From positions 1,364,001 through 1,428,000 of the forward strand of contig NZ_LT859959.1 of the NCBI RefSeq assembly GCF_900176205.1: a stretch of DNA of 64,000 nucleotides, read 5' to 3'. This document shows, piece after piece, positions 35,438 to 46,020 of this stretch. Source of the stretch: Bradyrhizobium sp. ORS 285. Lineage in GTDB: Bacteria > Pseudomonadota > Alphaproteobacteria > Rhizobiales > Xanthobacteraceae. Each line of letters begins with the position of its first letter. Position 1 is the stretch's first letter. The position numbers and the translations under genes were made by a program. Below the pieces are notes generated by a model that saw only the letters and a list, made by a program, of their open reading frames with translations, had not been told where the DNA came from and searched no databases.

Positions 35438-37141
35438 ATGACCGTCATCGGCTGGATCCAGATCCTGCTTTTCTGCGCCGTCGTCGTCGCGCTCGCCAAG
35501 CCGCTCGGCTGGTACATGACGCGCGTCTTCAGCGGCGAACGTACGTTTCTCTCGCCCGTGCTGCGGCCGGTCGAATCCGCCATCTACTGGGTCGGCGGCG
35601 TCGACGAGCGTCGCGAGCAGCATTGGCTGACCTATACGGTCGCGATGCTGCTGTTTCATGTCGGCGGCTTCCTCATCATTTACGGCGTGATGCGGCTGCA
35701 GGCCGTGCTGCCGTTCAACCCCGCCGGCCAGTCCGCGGTCGCCGAGGATCTGTCGTTCAACACCGCGATCAGCTTCCTGACCAACACCAATTGGCAGAAC
35801 TACGGCGGCGAGAGCACGCTTTCTTATCTCGTGCAGATGCTGGGCCTCACGCACCAGAACTTCCTGTCGGCCGCGACTGGCATCGTGCTCGCGATCGCGC
35901 TGATCCGCGGCTTCTCGCGGGCGTCCGCGCGCACCGTCGGCAATTTCTGGGTGGATGTGACACGCTGCACGCTCTACATCCTGCTGCCGCTGTGCATCGT
36001 CTACACGCTGTTCCTGGTCTGGCAGGGCATCCCGCAGACGCTCGGGCCCTATGTCGAGGCGACGACGCTGGAGGGCGCCAAGCAGACCATCGCGGTCGGG
36101 CCGGTGGCCTCGCAGGTCGCGATCAAGATGCTCGGCACCAATGGCGGCGGCTTCTTCAATGCCAACGCCGCGCATCCGTTCGAGAATCCGACAGCGCTGT
36201 CGAACTTCGTGCAGATGATCTCGATCTTCGCGCTCGGCGCCGCGCTCACCAACGTGTTTGGTCGCATGGTCGGCAACCAGCGCCAGGGCTGGGCGATCCT
36301 CGCCGTGATGGGTGTGCTGTTCATCGCCGGCGTCGCCGTGACCTATTGGGCGGAAGCGAGCGGCAGCAACGTGCTCAACGCGCTCGGGCTGACCGGCGGC
36401 AACATGGAGGGCAAGGAGGTCCGCTTCGGCATCGTCGCGTCGTCGCTGTTCGCCGTGATCACCACGGCGGCGTCCTGCGGCGCGGTCAACGCGATGCATG
36501 ACAGCTTCACCGCGCTCGGCGGCATGATCCCGCTGATCAACATGCAGCTCGGCGAGATCATCATAGGCGGCGTCGGCGCCGGCCTCTACGGCATGCTGCT
36601 GTTCGTCGTGCTCGCGATCTTCGTCGCCGGCCTGATGGTCGGGCGCACGCCGGAATATGTCGGCAAGAAGATCGAGGCCCGCGAGGTCAAGATGGCGATG
36701 CTGGCGATTCTGATCCTGCCGCTGATGTATCTCGGCTGGACCGCGGTCGCCGTGGTGCTGCCGTCCGCCGTCGCCTCGATGGCCAATGCCGGTCCGCACG
36801 GCTTCACCGAGGTGCTCTACGCCTTCACCTCGGCGACCGCCAACAACGGCTCGGCTTTCGCAGGCCTCACCGGCAACACCTTCTTCTACAACCTGACGCT
36901 CGCAAGCTCGATGTTCGTCGGCCGCTTCTTCATGATCATCCCGGCGATGGCGATCGCAGGCTCGCTGGCCGAGAAGAAGTCGATCCCGCCGTCCGCCGGC
37001 ACCTTGCCGACCACAGGCGGCCTGTTCGTCGGCCTGGTCGTCGGCGTCATCCTGATCATCGGCGGCCTCACCTTCTTCCCCGCTCTCGCCCTCGGTCCCA
37101 TCGTCGAGCATCTCGCGATGACCGCCGGCACCGTGTTCTGA
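35438..37141 (+). CDS. kdpA: KdpA, potassium-channel-like subunit of the Kdp ATPase
   Basis: 567 residues with ten or more membrane helices and the four selectivity-loop regions of Kdp[21 protein letters not shown], the motif [32 protein letters not shown] and [15 protein letters not shown]. It conducts K+ into the complex. Length equals the family norm (about 560). First large gene of kdpFABC; kdpB follows 16 bases later. Confidence 0.97.
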   Translation: MTVIGWIQILLFCAVVVALAKPLGWYMTRVFSGERTFLSPVLRPVESAIYWVGGVDERREQHWLTYTVAMLLFHVGGFLIIYGVMRLQAVLPFNPAGQSAVAEDLSFNTAISFLTNTNWQNYGGESTLSYLVQMLGLTHQNFLSAATGIVLAIALIRGFSRASARTVGNFWVDVTRCTLYILLPLCIVYTLFLVWQGIPQTLGPYVEATTLEGAKQTIAVGPVASQVAIKMLGTNGGGFFNANAAHPFENPTALSNFVQMISIFALGAALTNVFGRMVGNQRQGWAILAVMGVLFIAGVAVTYWAEASGSNVLNALGLTGGNMEGKEVRFGIVASSLFAVITTAASCGAVNAMHDSFTALGGMIPLINMQLGEIIIGGVGAGLYGMLLFVVLAIFVAGLMVGRTPEYVGKKIEAREVKMAMLAILILPLMYLGWTAVAVVLPSAVASMANAGPHGFTEVLYAFTSATANNGSAFAGLTGNTFFYNLTLASSMFVGRFFMIIPAMAIAGSLAEKKSIPPSAGTLPTTGGLFVGLVVGVILIIGGLTFFPALALGPIVEHLAMTAGTVF

Positions 37142-37157
37142 TCTCGGAGCAACCTCC

Positions 37158-39275
<2,118 letters not shown>

Positions 39276-39287
39276 TCACTTATCGGC

Positions 39288-39367
39288 GTCATTGCGAGCG
39301 AAGCGAAGCAATCCAGAGTCCCGCGCGCAGCCCTGGATTGCTTCGTCGCTTCGCTCCTCGCAATGAC
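39288..39367. repeat. Palindromic repeat between kdpB and kdpC
   Basis: Two inverted arms GTCATTGCGAGCGAAGCGAA and CGCTTCGCTCCTCGCAATGAC, with nested AGCAATCCAG/CTGGATTGCT, enclosing a short GC-rich centre. It is of the REP/BIME type common in Bradyrhizobium intergenic DNA. Its place inside an operon could affect mRNA stability or the KdpB:KdpC ratio. Confidence 0.85.
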
Positions 39368-39390
39368 GGCAGACACATAGGAGACACACC

Positions 39391-39999
39391 ATGCTCAAAG
39401 AAATCCGTCCCGCCATCTTCGTCCTGCTCGCCCTCACGCTCATCACGGGCCTGATCTATCCGCTCGGCATGACCGTCGTCGCCGGCACCATCTTCCCAGC
39501 TCAGGCCGAAGGCAGCCTGATCACGCGCAACGGCGAGGTGGTCGGCTCCGCGCTGATCGGTCAGGAGTTCAAGGACGACAAATATTTCCACGGCCGGCTC
39601 TCGGCGACGACAACCGCCGATCCGAACGACTCCACCAAGACCGTGCCGGCGCCCTACAACGCCGCCAACTCCTCCGGCTCCAATCTCGGCCCGACCAGCA
39701 AGGCGCTGGCCGATCGCGTCAAGGAGGACGTCGACAAGCTCAGGTCCGAGAACCCCGCGCAGGCCGTGCCGGTCGATCTGGTGACGACCTCGGCGAGTGG
39801 CCTCGATCCGGACATCTCGCCAGAGGCGGCGCTGTTCCAGGTCCCCCGCGTCGCCAAGGCGCGCGGCATTGCCGAGGATCGCGTGCAGGCGCTGGTGGCG
39901 AAAAACACCGATGGGCGGCTGATCGGCCTGCTCGGCGAACCCCGCGTTAACGTGCTTGCGCTCAATCTGGCGCTCGATGCCGCAACGGCAACCAAGTAA
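39391..39999 (+). CDS. kdpC: KdpC, accessory subunit of the Kdp ATPase
   Basis: 202 residues. One N-terminal membrane helix ([20 protein letters not shown]) and a periplasmic domain with [48 protein letters not shown] and [20 protein letters not shown], the standard KdpC blocks. KdpC binds nucleotide and stabilises the pump. kdpD starts 77 bases later. Confidence 0.96.
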   Translation: MLKEIRPAIFVLLALTLITGLIYPLGMTVVAGTIFPAQAEGSLITRNGEVVGSALIGQEFKDDKYFHGRLSATTTADPNDSTKTVPAPYNAANSSGSNLGPTSKALADRVKEDVDKLRSENPAQAVPVDLVTTSASGLDPDISPEAALFQVPRVAKARGIAEDRVQALVAKNTDGRLIGLLGEPRVNVLALNLALDAATATK

Positions 40000-40076
40000 C
40001 GGTCGAGTGAGGTCGCCCGGGTCCTCGTCTTGGTATCAAGATCTTGGCCTCGGGGGACCTCCGTCTATAATGCCGC

Positions 40077-42794
40077 ATGGCCAGCCAACGCCGCGATCCT
40101 GACCAGCGTCCCTCGCCGGAAGCCCTGCTCGAAGCAGCCCGGCGGGAGGACAGTCCTGCCGGCAAGCTCAAGATCTTCGTCGGCGCCGCCCCTGGCGTCG
40201 GCAAGACCTATGAGATGCTGTCGAGCGCGCATGCCCGGATGAAGGCCGGCGTCGATGTGGTCATCGGCTTCGTCGAGACCCATGGCCGGATCGAGACCGA
40301 GGCATTGGTGCGTGGCCTCGAAGTCATTCCGCGCAAGCGCATCAGCTACAAGGACCAGGTCGTCGAGGAGATGGACCTGGACGCCGTGATCGCGCGCCGC
40401 CCGAAGCTCGCGATCGTCGACGAGCTCGCCCACACCAACGCCGCCGGCAGCCGGCATCCCAAGCGCTATCTCGACGTCGAGGAGCTGCTGTCGCACGGCA
40501 TCGATGTCTACACGGCGGTCAACGTCCAGCACATCGAGAGTCTCAACGACGTCGTCGCCCAGATCACGCATGTGCGGGTGCGCGAGACCGTGCCGGATTC
40601 GATCCTCGATCGCGCCGATGCGATCGAACTGATCGACCTCACGCCCGACGATCTGATCCAGCGGCTGAAGGAGGGCAAGGTCTATGTGCCCAAGCAGGCC
40701 GAGCGCGCGCTGGAGCATTATTTCTCGCCCGGCAATCTGACCGCGCTGCGCGAGCTCGCGCTGCGCCGGACCGCCGAGCGCGTCGACGAGCAGCTGCTCA
40801 ACCACATGCAGGCCAACGCCATCGCCGGCCCGTGGGCGGCCGGCGAGCGCATCCTGGTCTGCGTCTCCGACGATCCGCGCGCCGCGAGCCTCGTGCGTTA
40901 CGCCAAGCGATTTGCCGATCGCGTCCATGCGCCGTGGACGGCGGTGACGATCGAGACGCGGCGCAATCTTCAGCTCAGCGACAAGCAGCGCGACCGGCTT
41001 GCCGATACGCTGCGGCTGGCGGAGACGCTGGGCGGCGAGGCGCTGACGATCCCCGGCGTCGGCCGGCGCATCGCCGACGACCTGATCGGCTTCGCGCAGG
41101 CTCACAATGTCACCCAGATCGTCATCGGCAAGTCGAGCCGCTCGCGCCTGTTCGAGATCCTCCGGGGCTCGGTGGTGCATGATCTCGTCCGTCGCGCCGG
41201 CAATATCAGCGTCCACGTCATCGCCGGCGACGAGCCGGCGGAGGCGGCGGCAGCCTCCGTGCAGACGCGGCCGCGCAGCGATCCGCTGCGGCCGAAACCC
41301 TATGCGATGGCGCTGCTGTTCTCGTCATTCGGTCTGGGCCTGGCCGAGCTGATCCAGCCGTTCTTCGGCATCGAGAACGTCGACCTCGTGTTCCTCACCG
41401 CTGTTGTCAGCGTCGCCGCGCGCTATGGGCTGGGGCCGTCACTGCTCGCCAGCGTCGTCTCGTCACTCTGCTACAATTTCTTCTTCCTGCCGCCGCTCTA
41501 TACGTTCACGATCACCGATCCGACCAACATCGCCGCGTTCTTCTTCTTCATGCTGATCGCGATGCTGGTATCCAACGTCGCGGCCCGCGTGCGCGCGCAG
41601 GCGGATACCGCGACCTTGCGCATCCGCACCACCGAGCAGCTCTACGCCTTCAGCCGCAAGCTCGCAGGGACAGCCACGCTCGACGACGTGCTGTGGGCGA
41701 CGGCCTATCAGGCCGCGCTGATGCTGAAAGTACGCGTCGTACTGCTGCTGCCGCAGGACGGCAAGCTCACCGTGATGGCCGGCTATCCGCCGGAGGATCA
41801 GCTGGATGACGCCGACCTCGCCGCCGCGAGCTGGGCCTTCGCCAATGATCGTGCCGCAGGCCGCGGCTCCGACACCTTGCCGGGCGCCAAGCGTCTGTTC
41901 CTGCCGATGCGCACCGGCCGCGGGCTGATCGGCGTCATCGGCATCGACGATGACCGCACCGGGCCGCTGCTGACACCCGACCAGCGCCGGCTGCTGGATG
42001 CGCTGGTCGACCAGGGTGCGCTGGCGATCGAGCGCGTGCTGCTGGTCGAGGACATGGACAAGGTCAAGCGCAGCATGGAGCAGGACCGGCTGCGCTCGGC
42101 GCTGCTGACCTCGATCTCGCACGATCTCAAGACGCCGCTGGCCTCCGTGCTCGGCGCGGCCTCGACGATGCGCGATCTCGCGACGCGGCTGTCGGATCGC
42201 GAGAAGCTCGAGCTTCTCGCGACCGTCATCGACGAGTCCGAGCGGCTGAACCGTTTCATCGCCAATCTGCTCGACATGACGAAACTCGAATCCGGCGCGA
42301 TCAAGCCGAACAGCGCGCTGCACGATCTCGGCGAGATCGTCGGCAGCGCGCTGCGCCGCGCCGGCAAGATCCTCGCCAGTCACAAGGTGTCGCTCGAGCT
42401 GGCTTCCAACCTGCCGATGGTCGAAGTCGATGCGGTGCTGTTCGAGCAGGTGCTGTTCAACCTGCTCGACAATGCGGCCAAATACGCCCCGCCCGATACG
42501 TCGATCGCGATCCGCGGCTTCAGTGATGGCAACTGGATCGTGCTCGACGTCAGGGACGAGGGCGACGGCATCCCGGCCGCCGAGGTCGAGCACGTGTTCG
42601 ACAAGTTCTACCGCGTGCAGAAGGGCGACCAGGTGCGGCCCGGCACCGGGCTGGGGCTCGCGATCTCGCGCGGCTTCATCGAGGCCATGCATGGCCGTAT
42701 CGTCGCCGGCAACCGCACCGACCGGCGCGGCGCCGTCCTCACCATCCGCCTGCCGGTGCCGGCGCAGGCCAAACCGCTGGACACCGCCGCATGA
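40077..42794 (+). CDS. kdpD: KdpD, sensor histidine kinase for potassium limitation
   Basis: 905 residues. N-terminal KdpD domain with Walker A FVGAAPGVGKTYEMLSSAHA and DELAHTNAAGSRHPKRYLDV, a USP-like domain (residues about 255-375), four membrane helices near 415-510, a GAF-like region, and the kinase with H-box SISHDLKTPLASVLGA (His 682), N-box LLDNAAKYAPP and G-boxes VRDEGDGIP and GTGLGLAISRG. It phosphorylates KdpE and thereby controls kdpFABC. It overlaps kdpE by 4 bases (ATGA). Confidence 0.96.
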   Translation: MASQRRDPDQRPSPEALLEAARREDSPAGKLKIFVGAAPGVGKTYEMLSSAHARMKAGVDVVIGFVETHGRIETEALVRGLEVIPRKRISYKDQVVEEMDLDAVIARRPKLAIVDELAHTNAAGSRHPKRYLDVEELLSHGIDVYTAVNVQHIESLNDVVAQITHVRVRETVPDSILDRADAIELIDLTPDDLIQRLKEGKVYVPKQAERALEHYFSPGNLTALRELALRRTAERVDEQLLNHMQANAIAGPWAAGERILVCVSDDPRAASLVRYAKRFADRVHAPWTAVTIETRRNLQLSDKQRDRLADTLRLAETLGGEALTIPGVGRRIADDLIGFAQAHNVTQIVIGKSSRSRLFEILRGSVVHDLVRRAGNISVHVIAGDEPAEAAAASVQTRPRSDPLRPKPYAMALLFSSFGLGLAELIQPFFGIENVDLVFLTAVVSVAARYGLGPSLLASVVSSLCYNFFFLPPLYTFTITDPTNIAAFFFFMLIAMLVSNVAARVRAQADTATLRIRTTEQLYAFSRKLAGTATLDDVLWATAYQAALMLKVRVVLLLPQDGKLTVMAGYPPEDQLDDADLAAASWAFANDRAAGRGSDTLPGAKRLFLPMRTGRGLIGVIGIDDDRTGPLLTPDQRRLLDALVDQGALAIERVLLVEDMDKVKRSMEQDRLRSALLTSISHDLKTPLASVLGAASTMRDLATRLSDREKLELLATVIDESERLNRFIANLLDMTKLESGAIKPNSALHDLGEIVGSALRRAGKILASHKVSLELASNLPMVEVDAVLFEQVLFNLLDNAAKYAPPDTSIAIRGFSDGNWIVLDVRDEGDGIPAAEVEHVFDKFYRVQKGDQVRPGTGLGLAISRGFIEAMHGRIVAGNRTDRRGAVLTIRLPVPAQAKPLDTAA

Positions 42795-43480
42795 CAGGCG
42801 CTCCCATCAAGGTGCTCGCCATCGACGACGAGCCGCCGATCCGCAAACTGCTGCGGATGGGGCTGGCGACGCAGGGCTACGAGATGCTGGAGGCGCCGAG
42901 CGGCAAGGTCGCGCTCGAGAAGCTCGCCGAGGAGCCGTCGCTCATTATCCTCGATCTCGGCCTGCCCGACATCGACGGCCACGAGCTGCTGCGCACCATC
43001 CGCGCGCGCAACGAGAGCATTCCCATCGTCGTGCTGTCGAGCCGCGGCGACGAGGCGGGCAAGGTCAAGGCGCTCGATCTCGGCGCCGACGACTACATCA
43101 CAAAGCCGTTCGGCATGGACGAGCTGCTGGCCCGCCTGCGCGCGGCGCTACGTCATCAGTTACAGGTGCAGGGCGAACGCCCGGTGTTCCGCACCGGCGA
43201 TCTCTCGGTCGATCTCGTGCGGCGTATCGTCAAGCTGGGCGACCGCGAGATCAAGCTGTCGCCGAAGGAATACGACCTGCTGCGCGTCCTGGTGCAGCAC
43301 GCCGGCAAGGTCCTGACGCATCGCTTCCTGTTGAAGGAGCTGTGGGACGAACTGACCGACGCGCAATACCTCCGCGTCTACGTCCGCCAACTCCGCCAGA
43401 AGATCGAGACCGACCCCGAGCGCCCGCAATTCGTTCTGACCGACACCGGCATCGGCTACCGCCTGCGCGCGCCGGATTAG
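42791..43480 (+). CDS. kdpE: KdpE, response regulator for kdp
   Basis: 229 residues. Receiver domain with acidic pocket DDE at 12-14, phosphoacceptor Asp 55 in LIILDLGLPDIDG, the Thr/Ser and Lys in VVLSSRGDEAGK and DDYITKPFGMDELLARLRAA, then an OmpR-type winged helix (EIKLSPKEYDLLRVLVQHAG ... VLTHRFLLKELW ... TGIGYRLRAP). DNA-binding activator of the kdp operon. Last gene of the cluster. Confidence 0.96.
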   Translation: MTGAPIKVLAIDDEPPIRKLLRMGLATQGYEMLEAPSGKVALEKLAEEPSLIILDLGLPDIDGHELLRTIRARNESIPIVVLSSRGDEAGKVKALDLGADDYITKPFGMDELLARLRAALRHQLQVQGERPVFRTGDLSVDLVRRIVKLGDREIKLSPKEYDLLRVLVQHAGKVLTHRFLLKELWDELTDAQYLRVYVRQLRQKIETDPERPQFVLTDTGIGYRLRAPD

Positions 43481-43568
43481 TGCTTCTTCACGACGGCGAG
43501 CCGCGCCTTGTGATGGAGATGCGCCTTCCGACCGATGAATGCCGAACTACGTCAGCACGCACGCTGCG

Positions 43569-43611
43569 CTCCCTCTCCCCGTTCTTACGGGGAGAGGGTT
43601 GGGGTGAGGGG
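43569..43611. repeat. Short palindromic intergenic repeat
   Basis: CTCCCTCTCCCCG-TTCTTA-CGGGGAGAGGG followed by TTGGGGTGAGGGG: a hairpin of the widespread REP type of alphaproteobacteria, 90 bases after the kdpE stop. Could serve as a bidirectional stem-loop. Confidence 0.8.
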
Positions 43612-43728
43612 CAGCCGCACGGGCGGCGCAGGCCAACATGCGAGAGCTCTCCTATTGCATTAGTTCCTCCAAATCGGAACCTTCCTCTCCTCTCGTGATT
43701 GCCGTGCTGTCACAGGGAGACCATGTTG

Positions 43729-44019
43729 ATGGCAAAGACAGCACGCAAATATTCGAAGGGCGCCTCCAAGGACGTCGAGCGCGCGATGAAGAAGCGCAAG
43801 GCCGGCACGCTGAAGAGCGGTGGCTCCGGCCGCAAGGTCAAGAGCCGCAAGCAGGCGATCGCGATCGGCCTCTCCGAGGCACGCCGCGAAGGCAAGAAGG
43901 TGCCTGCGAAGAAGAGCGCGAAGTCGTCGGCGAAGAAGACGGCCAAGAAGTCGGCGAAGAGTTCGAGCAAGAAGAGCACGAAGAAGACAGCGAAGAAGAA
44001 GTCGTCGAAGAAGAGCTGA
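43729..44019 (+). CDS. Lysine/alanine-rich basic protein (DUF6496-like head, histone H1-like tail)
   Basis: 96 residues from ATG 43729 (ATG 43723 is also in frame). The head MAKTARKYSKGASKDVERAM and KKRKAGTLKSGGSGRKVKSR matches the DUF6496 pattern with KQAIAIGLSEARREGKK. The tail is a low-complexity run of AKKS/TKKT repeats like histone H1 C-termini, suggesting nucleic acid binding. A product of this kind would coat or compact DNA; the function is not established. It lies near the ku gene (convergent). Confidence 0.75.
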   Translation: MAKTARKYSKGASKDVERAMKKRKAGTLKSGGSGRKVKSRKQAIAIGLSEARREGKKVPAKKSAKSSAKKTAKKSAKSSSKKSTKKTAKKKSSKKS

Positions 44020-44079
44020 CAGGTGCGCTCATCCGCGCCACGCGCGTCGTGACGCGCAGTCGTCGCCCAGTCCTCCGCT

Positions 44080-44200
44080 GTCGTCCCGGCGAACGCCGGC
44101 ACCCATAACCACAGGGAGAAGTAATTGGGCGGGATGTCCGCCAGTCTTGTCTCACCACAATCGCCGCGGAGTATGGATCCCGGCGTTCGCCGGGATGACG
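44080..44200. repeat. Inverted repeat pair of the CCCGGCGAACGCCGG type
   Basis: GTCGTCCCGGCGAACGCCGG at the left and CCCGGCGTTCGCCGGGATGAC at the right form an inverted pair enclosing about 70 bases. Typical intergenic mobile-like repeat of Bradyrhizobium chromosomes, lying in the convergent gap between the basic-protein gene and ku. Confidence 0.8.
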
Positions 44201-44236
44201 GCGGTGGGCGTGGGCGCACTCGCGTTAAAGCACCCT

Positions 44237-44322
44237 GTAGCCCGGATGAGCGGAGCGACATCCGGGTTCTCACGAACGATCTACGTGATCCCGGATGTCG
44301 CTGCCCTCATCCGAGCTACGGG
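44237..44322. repeat. Inverted repeat pair of the CCCGGATGNCGCT type
   Basis: GTAGCCCGGATGAGCGGAGC ... and ... CCTCATCCGAGCTACGGG form inverted ends, with inner ACATCCGGG/CCCGGATGT arms. A second family of REP-like sequence, directly behind the ku stop codon, where it may act as terminator for both convergent genes. Confidence 0.8.
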
Positions 44323-44326
44323 GTCA

Positions 44327-45205
44327 TCACCCCGCCTTGCGCTGTCGCGCCGCGGACCGATGCGCCTTCTTCGCCGGACGGCGATGCGGCGGCGCGCGCC
44401 GCGACGGTGCGGGTGACGCCTTCTTCCCACCCTTGCCCAGGCTCTGCTTCAGCGCGTCCATCAGGCTGACGACGTTGTCCGACTTCTCCTCCGGCTCCGG
44501 CAGCTTGATCGGTTTGCCCGAAGCCTTGCGCTTGACCAGCGCCTTCAGCGCGGTCTCGTACTGATCCTTGAACTCCGACGGCTTGAAGTGTGCGGCCTTG
44601 GTCTGCAGGATGTGACCGGCCAGCTCGACCATGTCCTTGGTGATCTTCGGCGACTTGATGTCGTCGAAGAACTCGGCCTCGTCGCGCAGCTCATAGGGGA
44701 AGCGCAGGGTGGTGCCGAGCATGCCCTTGCCCATCGGCTCGATCGCGATGATGTGCTCGCGATGCGTCAGCACGATGCGCGCCAGCGCGACCCGGTCCTG
44801 GTCCTTCATGGCATCTCGGATCACCGCAAAGGCGTCGATCGCTGCCTTCCCGTCGGGGGCGATATAATAGGGGTGGTTGAGATAGCGCTGGTCGATCTCG
44901 TCGCGCGGCACGAAGCTGTCGATGTCGATCGTATGGTTGCTCTCGATCTGGACCGCTTCCAGCTCCTCCGGCTCGATCTCGACATACTGCCCCTTGGCCA
45001 GCTCATAGCCGCGGCCCTTCTGATCGCCCTCGACGATGTCGCCGGTCTCGGCGTCGATCATCTGCTGCTTGAGCCGGTTGCCGGTCTCGCGGTTGATCAG
45101 GTGAAACCGCGTCTTCTCCACCGAGGTGGATGCCGGATAGAGCACGACAGGACAGCTGACGAGCGAGAGTTTAAGCGAGCCTTTCCAATAGGCGCGGGGG
45201 GCCAT
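44327..45205 (-). CDS. ku: Ku, DNA end-binding protein of non-homologous end joining
   Basis: 292 residues from ATG 45205 (MAPRAYWKGSLKLSLVSCPV). Ku bridge core with RFHLINRETGNRLKQQMIDA, YVEIEPEELEAVQIESNHTI, the ring DQRYLNHPYYIAPDGKAAID and IAIEPMGKGMLGTTLRFPYE, and a Lys/Arg-rich C-terminus (GGKKASPAPSRRAPPHRRPA) that aids DNA binding and LigD recruitment. Acts as homodimer on broken DNA ends. ligD is the next large gene to the right in the opposite direction. An EcfG-type promoter lies upstream. Confidence 0.95.
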   Translation of the reverse strand: MAPRAYWKGSLKLSLVSCPVVLYPASTSVEKTRFHLINRETGNRLKQQMIDAETGDIVEGDQKGRGYELAKGQYVEIEPEELEAVQIESNHTIDIDSFVPRDEIDQRYLNHPYYIAPDGKAAIDAFAVIRDAMKDQDRVALARIVLTHREHIIAIEPMGKGMLGTTLRFPYELRDEAEFFDDIKSPKITKDMVELAGHILQTKAAHFKPSEFKDQYETALKALVKRKASGKPIKLPEPEEKSDNVVSLMDALKQSLGKGGKKASPAPSRRAPPHRRPAKKAHRSAARQRKAG

Positions 45206-45238
45206 CCGTGATCTCCGTGGCGGTGAGGACGGCGTTGC

Positions 45239-45264
45239 AACGGATAAGTCGTCGTTGCGGTTCC
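45239..45264 (-). promoter_or_regulatory. EcfG-type (general stress sigma factor) promoter of ku
   Basis: On the minus strand GGAAC, 17 bases, CGTT, which fits the alphaproteobacterial EcfG/RpoE2 consensus GGAAC-N16/17-CGTT. The -10-like element lies about 34 bases before the ku ATG. In Sinorhizobium ku genes respond to RpoE2, which makes this plausible. Confidence 0.7.
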
Positions 45265-45931
45265 TTGTGTTGGGGGTCTGGAAGTAGCGAGCACTGACGG
45301 TGGCTCCGGGGGGGGGCGCTCGTTTGTTACTCGTCATGGCCGGGCTCGTCCCGGCCATCCACGTCGTTCGGCGAACGCTGCTCGGCGTGGATGCCCGGGA
45401 CAAGCCCGGGCATGACGACGGTGAGAGCGCGGGTCGCCACAGAATCGGTGCGGCGATGCACTTGTTGCCCGTCGGGTTACTATGTCGCACCAGCTCTCCC
45501 TTGCCACGTCGGGCAAATCAGACCGATCTTTCCGCGCATCCCGCCTCATGCAGAGGGCGTACGCGTCGTCACGATACGTGGAGTGTGGGAGGCGATGGAC
45601 GAGACGGCAGCGTGCGCTTGATGCGCGGACGAGCGCTGACTCTCGGACGCGAAGTCGCGTGGTCCTGGCGCCCCGATGCTGGCGTCAAGCCTGTGCTGCT
45701 GACGAGGCGCACGGGCGACGGTGACTACAAGCCGGACACCGGGGAGAGCGCGAAGTAAGCGTTAACTCCATCGCGCAGGGAAGGCCGGTTGAGGGCCGTA
45801 CCTGTGGTGACTGCCGCCTGCTTTTTGTCTGCAGGCGGGCCATGGGCCGCGGTCAGCACCCGGCCTTCCCTGCACCCTCTCGCTTGCGCAAGAGGGCCGA
45901 CGGCAGCAACACCCGGGCTCGTCGAGCGCTG
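45265..45931. other. Divergent intergenic region between ku and ligD, repeat-rich
   Basis: No supported gene. It holds an inverted repeat at 45333-45419 (GTCATGGCCGGGCTCGTCCC against CCCGGGCATGACGAC) and further repeat-like sequence at about 45460-45530 and 45775-45930, where stem-forming GGCCGGTTG/GAAGGCCGG-like and CTCTCGCTTGCGCAAGAG segments occur. These resemble dispersed Bradyrhizobium intergenic repeats. Confidence 0.55.
45333..45419. repeat. Inverted repeat of the GTCATGGCCGGG type
   Basis: Ends GTCATGGCCGGGCTCGTCCC and GGGACAAGCCCGGGCATGAC pair with each other; inside, ATCCACG/CGTGGAT arms add a second stem. One of several REP-like families in this intergenic region. Confidence 0.8.
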
Positions 45932-45956
45932 GGAACACGGAACTTTGCCCGGTGTT
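45932..45956 (+). promoter_or_regulatory. EcfG-type promoter of ligD
   Basis: GGAAC at 45932-45936, 17-base spacer, GTT at 45954-45956, about 65 bases before the ligD ATG. Fits GGAAC-N17-GTT; the preceding base is T instead of the preferred C. It parallels the site in front of ku. Confidence 0.6.
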
Positions 45957-46020
45957 ATCCTTCGGATCGGCCGGTTTCACCACTCCGCCGGCTTTGCTAC
46001 GCTACCGCTGAACGCGAGGG

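Noticed and set aside
43729..44019. Lysine-rich frame as an artefact of low complexity
   Set aside because: Artefact explanation rejected: the first half has a structured, family-like sequence with a proper start, so I list it as a gene.
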